DNA of 58,088 nt from a virus, in the IMG/VR virus record IMGVR_UViG_3300036800_000168, positions 1 to 58,088 of that record; one strand, written 5' to 3'. Positions 32,048 to 39,608 of this stretch are shown here, one piece after another (the first letter of the stretch is position 1; every line of letters starts with the position of its first letter). A program made the position numbers and the translations under genes. The notes below the pieces were generated by a model. That model did not search any database, was not told where the DNA came from, and saw only the letters and a program-made list of their open reading frames with translations.

Positions 32048-32452
32048 GTGAACCACGAGGGGGACGCGGGCAGGATGAGCACCGTCGAGGTACGCAGCAC
32101 GGTCCGGGCCGGCCGGCTGATCCGGCAGGAGCGGCTGGAAGACGACGGCCGCATCCAGAGCTGGGTGGTGGCCGGGGAGCACGGCGTGGTGGAGGCGCGC
32201 GGCGCGCGATCGGACGAGATCTACTACCTGGTGCACAGGCCGGCGCTAGCGGGTGAGTTCAGCGGCGGCCACAGCCTCCTCGTGCTGGTGGACGCTGCCG
32301 TCTTCCCGGAGGACCAATGCACGGTGCTCGAAGGGCCGTGCAACGTGATCCTGCTGACGGACCACGGGCCGCATGAGTGCAGCCGCTTCTGCGGCCCGGA
32401 GCCGTGGCCGGCCCTGGAGGAGCTGTACCGCAGGCACCTGGGCAGGCCGTGA
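32048..32452 (+). CDS. Unknown protein, 134 aa
   Basis: GTG 32048 is taken; ATG 32075 (MSTVEVRSTVRAG) is a possible alternative start. The first half is beta-rich and charged (RLIRQERLEDDGRIQSWVV), the C-terminus has CSRFCGPEPWPALEELYRRH. No family recognised; co-transcribed with its neighbours in operon B. Confidence 0.55.
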   Translation: MNHEGDAGRMSTVEVRSTVRAGRLIRQERLEDDGRIQSWVVAGEHGVVEARGARSDEIYYLVHRPALAGEFSGGHSLLVLVDAAVFPEDQCTVLEGPCNVILLTDHGPHECSRFCGPEPWPALEELYRRHLGRP

Positions 32453-32850
32453 ACAGGCTCGCGGTCCCGCTCCCGGTGCCGGGCCAGGCGTGGCGGGGGA
32501 AGAAGCCGATCGAGGGGCGCATGATCCGCGTCACGGGCGTTGACGGGAAGTACGTCCGGTATGAGGTGCTGGCCGGCACGTGGGGCGGCAGGTCCCCCAG
32601 GCAGATCCAGCTCAGCACCCTCCGCAAGGACTACGAGCTTGTCCGCGAGGGCGGCGGCCCGGCCGTCAACGGATTCCCCCTGGACACTTACGAGGCCCAG
32701 GTCATCGCCAGCCTCCGGCGTATCTCGGAGAGGTGGCCGGGGACGCTGAAGGTCGTGATCATGAACGGCGAGCTTGCCGTCATGCGGGCGGGCAGCGAGC
32801 TGCGGACCGGGAACGTCATCGAGGTCATGAGGGGGGTGCGGGCAGAGTGA
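32449..32850 (+). CDS. Unknown alpha/beta protein, 133 aa
   Basis: GTG 32449 overlaps the previous stop. Basic residues (QAWRGKKPIEGRMIR), a beta-rich middle (GKYVRYEVLAGTWGG) and a helix (YEAQVIASLRRISERW) are followed by two more strands. It may be a small RNA- or DNA-binding fold; unproven. Confidence 0.55.
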   Translation: MNRLAVPLPVPGQAWRGKKPIEGRMIRVTGVDGKYVRYEVLAGTWGGRSPRQIQLSTLRKDYELVREGGGPAVNGFPLDTYEAQVIASLRRISERWPGTLKVVIMNGELAVMRAGSELRTGNVIEVMRGVRAE

Positions 32851-33164
32851 GCCGCCTGGTGCGGGCCGTACGGCAGGACGTGGCGGCCGAGGTGAAGATG
32901 CTGCTCGGCGGGGAGGACGGCCTCGTCGCGCTTCACCTGCTCTACGACGAGCCGGCCGCCATGGTCCTGCACTCGCCCCGGGAGCTGCCAGACCCCGCGT
33001 GGCAGCATCCCTGCGCGTACCTGGAAACGAGCTGCTGGTGCCTCAACAGCGTCGTCGGCGCCGAGCTGGCCGCGCTGATGCCGGCTGACGGCGGCCCGGA
33101 CTGCGAGGCCACGTGGGCGGCGATGGAGCAGGTCTACCACCTGTACCTGGGGAGGCGAAGGTGA
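32847..33164 (+). CDS. Unknown protein, 105 aa
   Basis: GTG 32847 overlaps the previous stop. It opens with a helix (VRAVRQDVAAEVKMLLGG), has a core with HPCAYLETSCWCLNSVVGAE and ends in a helix (WAAMEQVYHLYLGRRR) much like the end of the protein at 32048 (EELYRRHLGRP), so the two may share a C-terminal element. Confidence 0.55.
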   Translation: MSRLVRAVRQDVAAEVKMLLGGEDGLVALHLLYDEPAAMVLHSPRELPDPAWQHPCAYLETSCWCLNSVVGAELAALMPADGGPDCEATWAAMEQVYHLYLGRRR

Positions 33165-33298
33165 GCGACGAGGACGAGGAGTCTCAGGTCATCTACATCA
33201 TCGACGAGATGGCGGAGCTGATGGACGGCGAGTGGGAGCCGCCGGAGGCAATCCGGGCCTGGTTCCAGAAGATCGTGCACGAGGGCCGTCATGAGTGA
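33161..33298 (+). CDS. Small acidic protein, 45 aa
   Basis: GTG 33161 overlaps the previous stop. The chain is acidic (SDEDEESQ; DEMAELMDGEWEPPEA) with a short aromatic helix. It overlaps the next ATG by 8 bases. Small acidic phage proteins are often inhibitors of host factors, but no evidence goes beyond composition. Confidence 0.45.
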   Translation: MSDEDEESQVIYIIDEMAELMDGEWEPPEAIRAWFQKIVHEGRHE

Positions 33299-33812
33299 CG
33301 CCCGGCCGCTGGTGCTGCTCGACGTGGACGGGGTGCTGAACCTCGCCCGCTTCCTGTCGTCCAGGCAGCGGGACAGGCTGCTGCACGGGCGGCCGTACGG
33401 GACCAACAAGAGCACGGAGCGGGGATGGGTGCACCGCTGGTCCGCAGAGCGGCACTACAGCAGCCGGATCGTGACGCACCCGAAGTACGGGGAGTGGCTG
33501 CGTCCCCTGGCGGAGCATGCCGAGCTGGCCTGGGCGACCACCTGGATGGCGGAGGCCAACTGGCACATCGGCCCGCTGCTCGGGCTGCCGGAGCTGCGCT
33601 ACGCGCCCGCGCCGTACGGCAGCAAGGCGGTGCACGTCGTCGCCTGGACGCAGGGCCGCCCCTGGGCGTGGCTGGACGACCAGGCCGAAGAGCTGGACAT
33701 GGCCTCGGCCCTGTCGAAGGGCAGGCCGCACTTGCCGGTGCTGGTGAACCGGGCGGACGGCCTGACAGAGGAGAACGTCAGCCAGGTGCACGACTGGCTG
33801 AAGAGCCTGTAA
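33291..33812 (+). CDS. HAD-like hydrolase, 173 aa
   Basis: ATG 33291. LVLLDVDGVLNLARF (7-21) is the HAD motif I with Asp11 and Asp13; LAWATTWMAEAN fits motif II (T/S after a strand) and PWAWLDDQAEE fits motif IV (Asp pair). Lys in PYGSKAVHV may be motif III. The fold suggests a Mg-dependent phosphatase or nucleotidase acting in the cytoplasm on nucleotides or phosphorylated nucleic-acid ends. Last gene of operon B, 22 bases before the next promoter element. Confidence 0.7.
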   Translation: MSDARPLVLLDVDGVLNLARFLSSRQRDRLLHGRPYGTNKSTERGWVHRWSAERHYSSRIVTHPKYGEWLRPLAEHAELAWATTWMAEANWHIGPLLGLPELRYAPAPYGSKAVHVVAWTQGRPWAWLDDQAEELDMASALSKGRPHLPVLVNRADGLTEENVSQVHDWLKSL

Positions 33813-33834
33813 TTCCGCCTAACCCCTTTGGCTT

Positions 33835-33855
33835 TATCAAGGAAAGCTGTATCCT
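33835..33855 (+). promoter_or_regulatory. Shared element, copy 5, reversed orientation, with promoter
   Basis: TATCAAGGAAAGCTGTATC (33835-33853) is the element in reverse. TATCCT (33850-33855) at its edge is the -10 box for the plus strand; a weak TTTGGC lies about 17 bases before it. Transcription is predicted to start at or near 33862, with the leader sequence GCAAGGGA, as in three other operons. Confidence 0.7.
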
Positions 33856-33891
33856 GGGCGTGCAAGGGAAACGAGCGCCGAGGAGGCACCG

Positions 33892-34125
33892 ATGCCAAGC
33901 CAGGTCATGGAGCTGAAGAGCGACAAGGGCACCGCCGAGATCGAGGCCGGGGGCAGCACGGTCTGCATGAGCCTTCCCCTCAGCTTCAAGAGCTGGAGCA
34001 TCAGCGAGCTGCTCGCCGGCAACAGGACCCAGCCGGCCGTCGTCATCTCCGCCGACGGGGACTACTTCATCGGCGAGGTCACCGGAGTAGACGAGGACTG
34101 CGTCCTGACGGTGGAGCTGAGATGA
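33892..34125 (+). CDS. First gene of operon C, 77 aa
   Basis: ATG 33892 follows GAGGAGG at ~6 bases. The short chain is mostly beta (TAEIEAGGSTVCMSLPL; AVVISADGDYFIGEVTGV) with one cysteine. A small Sm/SH3-like barrel is possible. No family recognised. Confidence 0.6.
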   Translation: MPSQVMELKSDKGTAEIEAGGSTVCMSLPLSFKSWSISELLAGNRTQPAVVISADGDYFIGEVTGVDEDCVLTVELR

Positions 34126-34385
34126 TGGAAGCCGCAGCAGCGCCGGTCCCCGTTCACGTCTCCGTAGCCGACGCGATGATCATGATGACCTGGGACAGCC
34201 AGGGACTCCCCGGCCAGTGGGACGTCCCCGTCTACCCGGCACACTGGCGGACGGTAGTTGCCATGATCCGGGAGGGCGACGTGATCGCCGTCGTCGCCGA
34301 AATGGACGGCCAGCCGGTGATCACGATCCCGGCCGTGGTCGTGGCGCTCAACGCGAGCGTCCCGTGCATCGAGGTGATCGCGTGA
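34122..34385 (+). CDS. Unknown beta protein, 87 aa
   Basis: ATG 34122 overlaps the previous stop (ATGATG); the second ATG (34125) is equivalent. The chain is hydrophobic beta (VHVSVADAMIMMTWDS; VIAVVAEMDGQPVITIP) without signal or metal site. Function unknown. Confidence 0.55.
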   Translation: MMEAAAAPVPVHVSVADAMIMMTWDSQGLPGQWDVPVYPAHWRTVVAMIREGDVIAVVAEMDGQPVITIPAVVVALNASVPCIEVIA

Positions 34386-34561
34386 CCCCCGGCACGGAGG
34401 ACGGCAGTGAGGCCGTCGTGGTGCACGAGAGGTGCGGGTTCCCGGTCGTGCCAGACGAGGGCGGCAACTGGCACCACGTGAACCCGCTCGACGACGTGTT
34501 CTGCGACCTGCTGTTCAGCGGCGGGAGCATGCTCGACGCCCTGCTCGAAGGAGATGACTGA
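34382..34561 (+). CDS. Small acidic protein, 59 aa
   Basis: GTG 34382 overlaps the previous stop. Contains RCGFPVV and FCDLLFSGG segments with two cysteines and His pairs (GNWHHVNP), perhaps a metal site. Strongly acidic C-terminus. Confidence 0.5.
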   Translation: MTPGTEDGSEAVVVHERCGFPVVPDEGGNWHHVNPLDDVFCDLLFSGGSMLDALLEGDD

Positions 34562-34562
34562 C

Positions 34563-34817
34563 ATGGCCGCACGCGATCTCGCAGACGACCCGGAAGACCT
34601 TGAGCCCGTTGCCAAGATCAGGTACGCCGAGGCGCTGATCCGCGCCGAGCACCGGGTCCTAGACGACGACTGGCTGTTCTGGGGCAACCTCGCCGATCAC
34701 CTCAACGACATCGCGAACCTGCCGGAGAAGACCGGGCTCCGCGCGTCGGACTGGCGCGAGTTCAATCGCGCCCAGGACATGGCCACAGGACTCATCCGCA
34801 TGGCCCGGGAGGACTGA
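34563..34817 (+). CDS. Unknown helical protein, 84 aa
   Basis: ATG 34563 is chosen because AAGGAG lies 7-8 bases upstream; the in-frame ATG 34554 sits on that ribosome site. The protein is helical and acidic (PVAKIRYAEALIRAEHRVLD; WLFWGNLADHLNDIANL). Function unknown. Confidence 0.55.
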   Translation: MAARDLADDPEDLEPVAKIRYAEALIRAEHRVLDDDWLFWGNLADHLNDIANLPEKTGLRASDWREFNRAQDMATGLIRMARED

Positions 34818-34818
34818 C

Positions 34819-35028
34819 ATGCACGAGGTACTCGACTACACGGGCAAGCCGCTCGCCCTCGGCGACCACGTGGAGGCGTGGTCAGGCGGCCACAGGTTCA
34901 CCGCCACGGTGACGGAGATCCTGCCGCGCGACCCGGGGTGCGGGAACCACAGCCACCTGGTCCTCGCGGCCGACGAGGGCGGCACGGAAGGCCGGCGGTG
35001 CTCCGACCAGGTGGTAGTGATCACGTGA
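34819..35028 (+). CDS. Small beta-barrel-like protein, 69 aa
   Basis: ATG 34819. GKPLALGDHVEAWSGGHRFT and VTEILPRDPGCGNHSH resemble KOW/Tudor-like barrels of small phage proteins. Possible nucleic-acid contact; no family assigned. Confidence 0.55.
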   Translation: MHEVLDYTGKPLALGDHVEAWSGGHRFTATVTEILPRDPGCGNHSHLVLAADEGGTEGRRCSDQVVVIT

Positions 35029-35255
35029 GCGACTACAGCAGGGGCTACTCACCGAAGGCACTCGCCTGCACAGACAAGGACCACCAGGGCACCTGGGCAG
35101 TCATCGTGCGCAACGGCAACTACAGCGCGTTCAACGGCTACCGCTTCACGCCCAGCGACTACTCGCTGGTGAAGTGCCGGTCCTGCGGCGCGCACTGGCG
35201 CACCAGGGCGGGCTACGTGGCGACCCTGCCCGACGCGAGAGACGGCGAGGTATGA
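35025..35255 (+). CDS. Zinc-ribbon-like protein, 76 aa
   Basis: GTG 35025 overlaps the previous stop. ACTDKDHQGTW (single C and H), RNGNYSAFNGYRFTPSDYS and KCRSCGAHWRTRAGYVAT give a C...H...CxxC ligand set with many aromatic residues. Probably one zinc; role unknown. Confidence 0.6.
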   Translation: MSDYSRGYSPKALACTDKDHQGTWAVIVRNGNYSAFNGYRFTPSDYSLVKCRSCGAHWRTRAGYVATLPDARDGEV

Positions 35256-35497
35256 GCATGAGCCTCTGGGTATTCGGGCAGCGCGGAATGATCGTCGAGC
35301 ACGACCCGGCGACGCGCGAGCCCCTCGACGGCGGCATCGTCACCGGGTGCACCGCCGTGCAGTTCACCATGAGCGGCATTACCGAGGTCATCGCCGACCA
35401 GATGCTGCCGGGCGCGCTCGCCGAGTTCTGGCCGGACGGCTGGGTCACCGACGGGTCGCACCGCTTCCGGCTGGTGCACGAGAACGGGGAGACATGA
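35252..35497 (+). CDS. Unknown beta protein, 81 aa
   Basis: ATG 35252 overlaps the previous stop (ATGA); ATG 35258 is an alternative. The chain is beta-rich (SLWVFGQRGMIVEHDP; GCTAVQFTMSGITEVI) with an aromatic end (GWVTDGSHRFRLVHE). Function unknown. Confidence 0.55.
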   Translation: MSMSLWVFGQRGMIVEHDPATREPLDGGIVTGCTAVQFTMSGITEVIADQMLPGALAEFWPDGWVTDGSHRFRLVHENGET

Positions 35498-35907
35498 GCG
35501 ACGGGGACGGCGTCACCAGCGCCGAGCGCAACATGCTGCGCGTAGTCGAACGGTACAGCGGCCCCGACGGCGCCCCGGTCACGTCAGGGGACGCCGCCCG
35601 GGGACTCGGCACCAGCCGCCAGGCAGTCTCGGCCATGGCCGCGACCCTGGAGCGGGCCGGCTACCTGGCCGTCACGCGGCTGCCCAAGGCGATCACCTAC
35701 GCGGTCACCGCCCCGGGGCTCAGCTACCTGGGGGCGCACCAGTCGTCCTTCCTGCTGGTCGAAGTTGACGACCGGATGGCGGACGACGTCGCCTACTACC
35801 TGGCGCAGGGCGTCAACGGCGTCCAGGACGTCGCCGTGCACAACGAGGAGTACCCGCGCGGGTGCTGCTGCCAGCACTGCCCGCACAACGGAAACTGCCG
35901 GGACTAG
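35494..35907 (+). CDS. Winged helix-turn-helix protein with C-terminal cysteine cluster, 137 aa
   Basis: ATG 35494 overlaps the previous stop. Residues ~8-70 form a winged-helix domain: SAERNMLRVVERYSG, then VTSGDAARGLGTSRQAVSAM (helix-turn-recognition helix) and LERAGYLAVTRLPKAITYAV (helix and wing), like MarR/LexA-type DNA-binding domains. The C-terminus carries CCCQHCPHNGNC, a likely metal or redox site. It is the clearest DNA-binding regulator candidate in the accessory block besides WhiB and could act on the shared promoter element; this is inference. Confidence 0.65.
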   Translation: MSDGDGVTSAERNMLRVVERYSGPDGAPVTSGDAARGLGTSRQAVSAMAATLERAGYLAVTRLPKAITYAVTAPGLSYLGAHQSSFLLVEVDDRMADDVAYYLAQGVNGVQDVAVHNEEYPRGCCCQHCPHNGNCRD

Positions 35908-35909
35908 CC

Positions 35910-36146
35910 GTGGACGAGGTAATGGAGTACGTCGAGGAACTACTGGCCGAGGCCGAGAGGCGGCTAGACCTGGCGGACGAGGCGCTGCGGCTGGCCGCGC
36001 TGGTCCCCGGGGGAGGCCGTGAGCGGAGCGGGCTCATGATGCAGGCAGCCCGGCAGCGCGTGATGGCGGAGGCGGCGGTGGACGAGGCGGCGCGGCTGCG
36101 AACCGCCGCCGCGATGCGGGAGGCGGGCGCCTATGGCCAGGGGTGA
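35910..36146 (+). CDS. Coiled-coil protein, 78 aa
   Basis: GTG 35910 just after the regulator gene. Almost entirely Ala/Glu/Arg/Leu helix with heptad rhythm (VEELLAEAERRLDLADEALR), so probably oligomeric. It could pair with the neighbouring helix-turn-helix protein. Overlaps the next gene by 14 bases. Confidence 0.6.
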   Translation: MDEVMEYVEELLAEAERRLDLADEALRLAALVPGGGRERSGLMMQAARQRVMAEAAVDEAARLRTAAAMREAGAYGQG

Positions 36147-36537
36147 CGGGCCGGCGTGCGACTTCTGCCACTCGGGGGCACTGTACCTGGTGACCCGGGA
36201 CGTCCCGGATGCCCCGGCCGCGCACGCGTGCAGGCCGCACGTGAGCGTGGCGGCCGACAAGATCGCCGAGCGGGCAGGCGGCGGCTCGGTGACCGTCTAC
36301 CTGCTGTCGGGGGGCAACTCCCTCGGCGACGGGGCGGCGCTGGTGAAGCACGTGCAGGAGATGGTACGCAGGCTCGGGGCGCACTCGGTGAAGGACCCGG
36401 AGCTTGCCCTCGCGATGGAAGGCGAACTGTACCGGGCGGTACTCGCGCTGATCGCCCAGGGGGCGCAGAACGCCGCCGGGCTGGCGGCTGCGGCGCTCCA
36501 GAGCCAGAACTACGAGATGGGAAGGGAAACTACATGA
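36133..36537 (+). CDS. Unknown protein with N-terminal Cys/His site, 134 aa
   Basis: ATG 36133. CDFCHSGALYLVTRD then HACRPHVSVAADKIAER gives CxxCH...C-x2-H, a small zinc module like those of actinophage proteins, followed by a helical domain (LVKHVQEMVRRLGAHSV). Function unknown. Confidence 0.6.
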   Translation: MARGDGPACDFCHSGALYLVTRDVPDAPAAHACRPHVSVAADKIAERAGGGSVTVYLLSGGNSLGDGAALVKHVQEMVRRLGAHSVKDPELALAMEGELYRAVLALIAQGAQNAAGLAAAALQSQNYEMGRETT

Positions 36538-36812
36538 CCGAGTCACCGACAGGGCAGGCGCAGCAGCAGGCGCAGGCGCCCGTGTCGTTCCGGCTGAGTA
36601 TCTACTGGAAGCTGCTGAAGGGGCAGGCGGGCATTACCCGCAGGGACAGCAGGCGGCTGGCCCTGTCGGAGGTGCTCGACTTCCTGCTGACCCAGCTCTC
36701 CGGCGAGGAGGCCACGGTCCAGGACGACGGAGCCCGCACGGTCATCACGATCGACTGGAGGAAGGTGCCGATGGAGATCCGCGACCCGTTCAGCTTCGGG
36801 GTACGGCGTTGA
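36534..36812 (+). CDS. Unknown protein, 92 aa
   Basis: ATG 36534 overlaps the previous stop (ATGA). Gln-rich N-terminus (GQAQQQAQAPV), then a compact part with KLLKGQAGITRRDSRRLALS and TVQDDGARTVITIDW. Function unknown. Confidence 0.55.
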   Translation: MTESPTGQAQQQAQAPVSFRLSIYWKLLKGQAGITRRDSRRLALSEVLDFLLTQLSGEEATVQDDGARTVITIDWRKVPMEIRDPFSFGVRR

Positions 36813-37018
36813 ACCCGGACGGCTTCTCACTGAGCATGTTCGAGGTGGACTGCGACGGCTCGGCCTGCGGCTCCGGCCCCGCCCCGGGGCTGCACGTGCA
36901 CCCGCCCCAGGGCGGGTGGCCTGCCATCGGCCGGGTCACGGTACGCGACGGCCAGCGGGCCGGCTACAGCGGCGCGCAGGGCATCACCAGGCTGGTCATG
37001 CCCGGGGAGTACCCGTGA
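36809..37018 (+). CDS. Small unknown protein, 69 aa, TTG start
   Basis: TTG 36809 overlaps the previous stop (TTGA). It contains DCDGSACGSGP and a Gly/Pro-rich beta chain ending in AGYSGAQGITRLVMPGEYP. Coding is supported by overlaps at both ends; function unknown. Confidence 0.5.
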   Translation: MNPDGFSLSMFEVDCDGSACGSGPAPGLHVHPPQGGWPAIGRVTVRDGQRAGYSGAQGITRLVMPGEYP

Positions 37019-37407
37019 GCGGCGAGCCGAGGGCCAGGATCAGGCAGGGCCTGCGGGTGGTATACGCCGGGCAGCTCCACGGCGAGGTCCTCGCGGTGAA
37101 CCCCGAGGCCTTCCGGGCGAGGCTGCGGCTCGACAACGGGACCACCGACTGGTTCAGGACGGACCTGATGGTCCCCGAGGGGGAGCACGACCCGCAGGAG
37201 GCGACCCCGGGCGTGTGGACGGACCGGGCCGGGTTCGTGTGGCTGGAGACCGAGCCGGGCAGCGGGCGGGTGTTCTGCTACGACGCCCCGGTGCGGCGGC
37301 GGATGGGCGACAAGTGGCCCACCCAGCCGCTGGGGGAGGCCGAGCGGGAGTTCGGCCCGATGGACCGCATGGCGCCGGAGCCGCGCGAGGCGCCGGAGGG
37401 GCAGTAA
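37015..37407 (+). CDS. Unknown beta protein, last gene of operon C, 130 aa
   Basis: GTG 37015 overlaps the previous stop. LRVVYAGQLHGEVLAVNPEA and RLRLDNGTTDWFRTDLMV suggest a KOW-like barrel that can bind nucleic acid; then GFVWLETEPGSGRVFCYD and a polar tail. The next promoter element follows 18 bases after the stop. Confidence 0.55.
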   Translation: MSGEPRARIRQGLRVVYAGQLHGEVLAVNPEAFRARLRLDNGTTDWFRTDLMVPEGEHDPQEATPGVWTDRAGFVWLETEPGSGRVFCYDAPVRRRMGDKWPTQPLGEAEREFGPMDRMAPEPREAPEGQ

Positions 37408-37425
37408 CGCGAAGAGCATGGCTGC

Positions 37426-37448
37426 AATACAGGGTTTATTGGTATTGT
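37426..37448 (+). promoter_or_regulatory. Shared 19-bp element with promoter, copy 6
   Basis: AATACAGGGTTTATTGGTA spans 37426-37444, with TATTGT (37443-37448) as -10 box. The ATG is 51 bases downstream, so this transcript has a leader with a ribosome site (AAGGGAGAAG). The middle of the element (GGG for GCT) deviates from the consensus. Confidence 0.65.
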
Positions 37449-37499
37449 CGCCGGAGGGACGGGCGCAGGCGATGCACCCGGGGAACAAGGGAGAAGCGG

Positions 37500-37715
37500 A
37501 TGGCCGCTGACGTACGCAACAGGATGCACAAGTGTCCGGGACCTGAGTGCGAGGCCAAGCTCCCGGCGGCGAAGCTGATGTGCCCGCCGCACTGGGGACA
37601 GGTGCCGAAGCCACTCCAGGCCGAGGTCTACAGCGCCTGGGACCACGGCAAGGGCCGTGGCACCCTGCGGCACCTGCGGGCTGTGCGGGCGGCCGTCGAG
37701 GCGGTGACCCCCTGA
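37500..37715 (+). CDS. Small actinophage-type protein, first gene of operon D, 71 aa
   Basis: ATG 37500. KCPGPECEAKLPAAKLMCPP has C-x4-C...C, followed by HWGQVPKPLQAEVYSAW and a helical end (LRHLRAVRAAVEAV). This MCxxCWxxxPxxLxxxVWxAW-type pattern is common in actinophage small proteins; function unknown. Confidence 0.65.
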   Translation: MAADVRNRMHKCPGPECEAKLPAAKLMCPPHWGQVPKPLQAEVYSAWDHGKGRGTLRHLRAVRAAVEAVTP

Positions 37716-38311
37716 TGGAGGCGGAAGAGGCCGAGACGAGCCCGGAGGTGCTGGCTGACATCCTCAGCCTGGTGACGAACGTGATGATCCCGGCCGGGGT
37801 GATCGCCACCTGGACGGTGCGCGAGCGCGAGCAGGCCGTGAAGTGGGCTGCGGCCGAGCACCTGAGCGCCTCCGACAACGACGACGTGAAGCGGGCGCCG
37901 CAGCCGCCGTTCGTGGCGCGGGCCGCCGAGCTGGCCGCGAGCCCGGCCCTGGCGCAGCTCGCGGTCGAGGCGTGGACGCAGTACCGGGAGCAGGGGGAGT
38001 TCTCCTCCGGCTGGGAAGACGTCTACGAGATGGCCCAGGGTGCCGTCACCGGGCTGCTGGTGCTGCTCGGCGGCAGGCAGCCCTCTGCTGCCACGGCATG
38101 GCAGCAGAAGGCGCTCAGCGCCCTCGCGCAGCATCCCGGCGGCCTGGCCTCAGCCGACCTGATGGCGCTGTCCGGCCAGCACGGGCCGTCCAGGGAGGCG
38201 CTCCACGCCTGGCTCAGGGACGGCGAGGCCAGCGGGACGCTGGAGCACTACGGCTACGCGACGTGGAAGCTGAGCGGGCCGGCGCTCTCCAGGGGAGCGG
38301 GCAGGCCATGA
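37715..38311 (+). CDS. Unknown helical protein with possible HTH C-terminus, 198 aa
   Basis: ATG 37715 overlaps the previous stop (TGATG). An N-terminal helical region (VLADILSLVTNVMIPAGVIA, WTVREREQAVKWAA) is joined to a C-terminal domain, WQQKALSALAQHPGGLASAD with SREALHAWLRDGEASGTLEH, that looks like a winged helix. Function unknown. Confidence 0.5.
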   Translation: MEAEEAETSPEVLADILSLVTNVMIPAGVIATWTVREREQAVKWAAAEHLSASDNDDVKRAPQPPFVARAAELAASPALAQLAVEAWTQYREQGEFSSGWEDVYEMAQGAVTGLLVLLGGRQPSAATAWQQKALSALAQHPGGLASADLMALSGQHGPSREALHAWLRDGEASGTLEHYGYATWKLSGPALSRGAGRP

Positions 38312-38538
38312 ACCCGGTCAGCGCGGAGAGGGACCTCGGCGACTACACGATCGGCGAGGTGCTGGCGGACATCAGGGGCTCCGATCCCGCGCTGGTGCTG
38401 ACCGGGGGCGGCAGCCTTCTCGCCTACATCGGGGCGGCGGTGCTGGAGCGGCTTGGCCTGAAGCCGGAGGGTATGGCCGAGGTCACCGCCACGATCGACA
38501 GCGTCACCGAGATCACGATCCGGTGGCTCAGGGAGTGA
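38308..38538 (+). CDS. Unknown protein, 76 aa
   Basis: ATG 38308 overlaps the previous stop. Gly-rich beta turn (LVLTGGGSLLAYIGAAVLE) in a mainly helical chain, and an end TATIDSVTEITIRWL. No motif recognised. Confidence 0.5.
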   Translation: MNPVSAERDLGDYTIGEVLADIRGSDPALVLTGGGSLLAYIGAAVLERLGLKPEGMAEVTATIDSVTEITIRWLRE

Positions 38539-38711
38539 GTAAGACGTGGCGGCAAGTGACACTAGGAGACGTCACCGACCTGGCCGCCTGCGGGGCTGCG
38601 ATGGCCGCTGCGGTACTCACTGTCCAGCCGGACGGCTTCAAGGGGGCCCGTGAGGCTGCCGGGGACGTCGTAAAGCGGATCAGGAAGCGCGGGAAGAAAG
38701 GCACGCCGTGA
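38535..38711 (+). CDS. Small protein with hydrophobic middle, 58 aa
   Basis: GTG 38535 overlaps the previous stop. A short hydrophobic stretch (AACGAAMAAAVLTV) and a strongly basic C-terminus (VVKRIRKRGKKG) could make a membrane-surface peptide. Length and overlaps support coding; role unknown. Confidence 0.45.
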   Translation: MSKTWRQVTLGDVTDLAACGAAMAAAVLTVQPDGFKGAREAAGDVVKRIRKRGKKGTP

Positions 38712-39280
38712 GTGAGGTGAAGGGCCGCATGCTGCTGACCGCCGTCACCAGGACGCTCCAGCTCGCGGTGGCGCTGGCGGCGCTGGACGTGGTGGCCGGC
38801 GCGTTCCTCGGCATCGACCTGTCGTCCGTCGTGGTGCCCGTGATGCGGGCGCTGTGGGCGGTGCTGGTCACGCAGGGGACGGTGTTCCTCGCCTGGAACG
38901 CCGTCTCCGGCGCGGCGGCCGTGCGCGGGGACGCCGTGGAGCGCCGGTACCAGGAGGACACCGCTCAGCTTGAGCGGCACATGCGCGCTGAGCGGGTGCA
39001 CCCGGCGTACGTGGCGATGCGGCGGGCGGCGATGGCGGGCACGTACAGCGTGAACGGGGTGCGCCAGGAAAGCGCTCACCTCAGCGGCCCCGGCTCTCTT
39101 TCCAGCGCGGGCGGGCGCACGCTCCCGGCCGGGCTGGCTGCGCCGGGCCGTATCTCGAAGTCGGGGTGCGACTGGTGCGGGGTCCCGCTGGACGTCGCCT
39201 GGTGCGTTACCTGGACGCCCTACCTCTGCCCTCCCTGTCGTGAACAGGAAATCCTCTCGTGGACCCACGAGCAGGTTTAA
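38708..39280 (+). CDS. Membrane protein with C-terminal zinc ribbon, 190 aa
   Basis: GTG 38708 overlaps the previous stop. Two transmembrane helices (residues ~14-36 and ~42-66), a charged helix (VERRYQEDTAQLERHMRAER), then a Gly/Ser linker and a zinc ribbon, CDWCGVPL...LCPPCREQ, near the C-terminus. The ribbon probably lies in the cytoplasm. The design recalls the membrane-plus-zinc protein at 13519. Function unknown. Confidence 0.6.
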   Translation: MSEVKGRMLLTAVTRTLQLAVALAALDVVAGAFLGIDLSSVVVPVMRALWAVLVTQGTVFLAWNAVSGAAAVRGDAVERRYQEDTAQLERHMRAERVHPAYVAMRRAAMAGTYSVNGVRQESAHLSGPGSLSSAGGRTLPAGLAAPGRISKSGCDWCGVPLDVAWCVTWTPYLCPPCREQEILSWTHEQV

Positions 39281-39330
39281 CACTTCATCCCGTCAGAAGC
39301 AGATAACAGCGAAGATCTTCCGGAGGAAAC

Positions 39331-39606
39331 ATGACTATGCAGGAAGTTGAGATCATCGAAGTGCCCGAGGGCCACGGCCTCATGAGCACGATGCGGGCCG
39401 ACGCCGGGGACGTCCGGCACATGTGGGACAAGAACAACGCGGACGAGGTAGAGGCGGCCAGGGTGCTGTTCGACAAGCTCACCGGGGGCGGCGGCCACAT
39501 CGCCTACCGGGCCGTCGGCAAGCGCGGCTCGCAGGGCGAGGTCATCCGCGCATTCGACCCGGAAGCTGAGCGGATCATCCTCGTCAAGCAGCTCGGCGGC
39601 GGCTGA
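39331..39606 (+). CDS. Actinophage-type unknown protein, 91 aa
   Basis: ATG 39331 with CCGGAGGA 4 bases upstream. DEVEAARVLFDKLTGGGGHI then AYRAVGKRGSQGEVIRAFDP and RIILVKQLGGG is a pattern seen in many phages just before a gene like the next one. Small alpha-beta protein; the pair may work together. The 50-base gap before it has no copy of the shared element. Confidence 0.65.
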   Translation: MTMQEVEIIEVPEGHGLMSTMRADAGDVRHMWDKNNADEVEAARVLFDKLTGGGGHIAYRAVGKRGSQGEVIRAFDPEAERIILVKQLGGG

Positions 39607-39608
39607 GC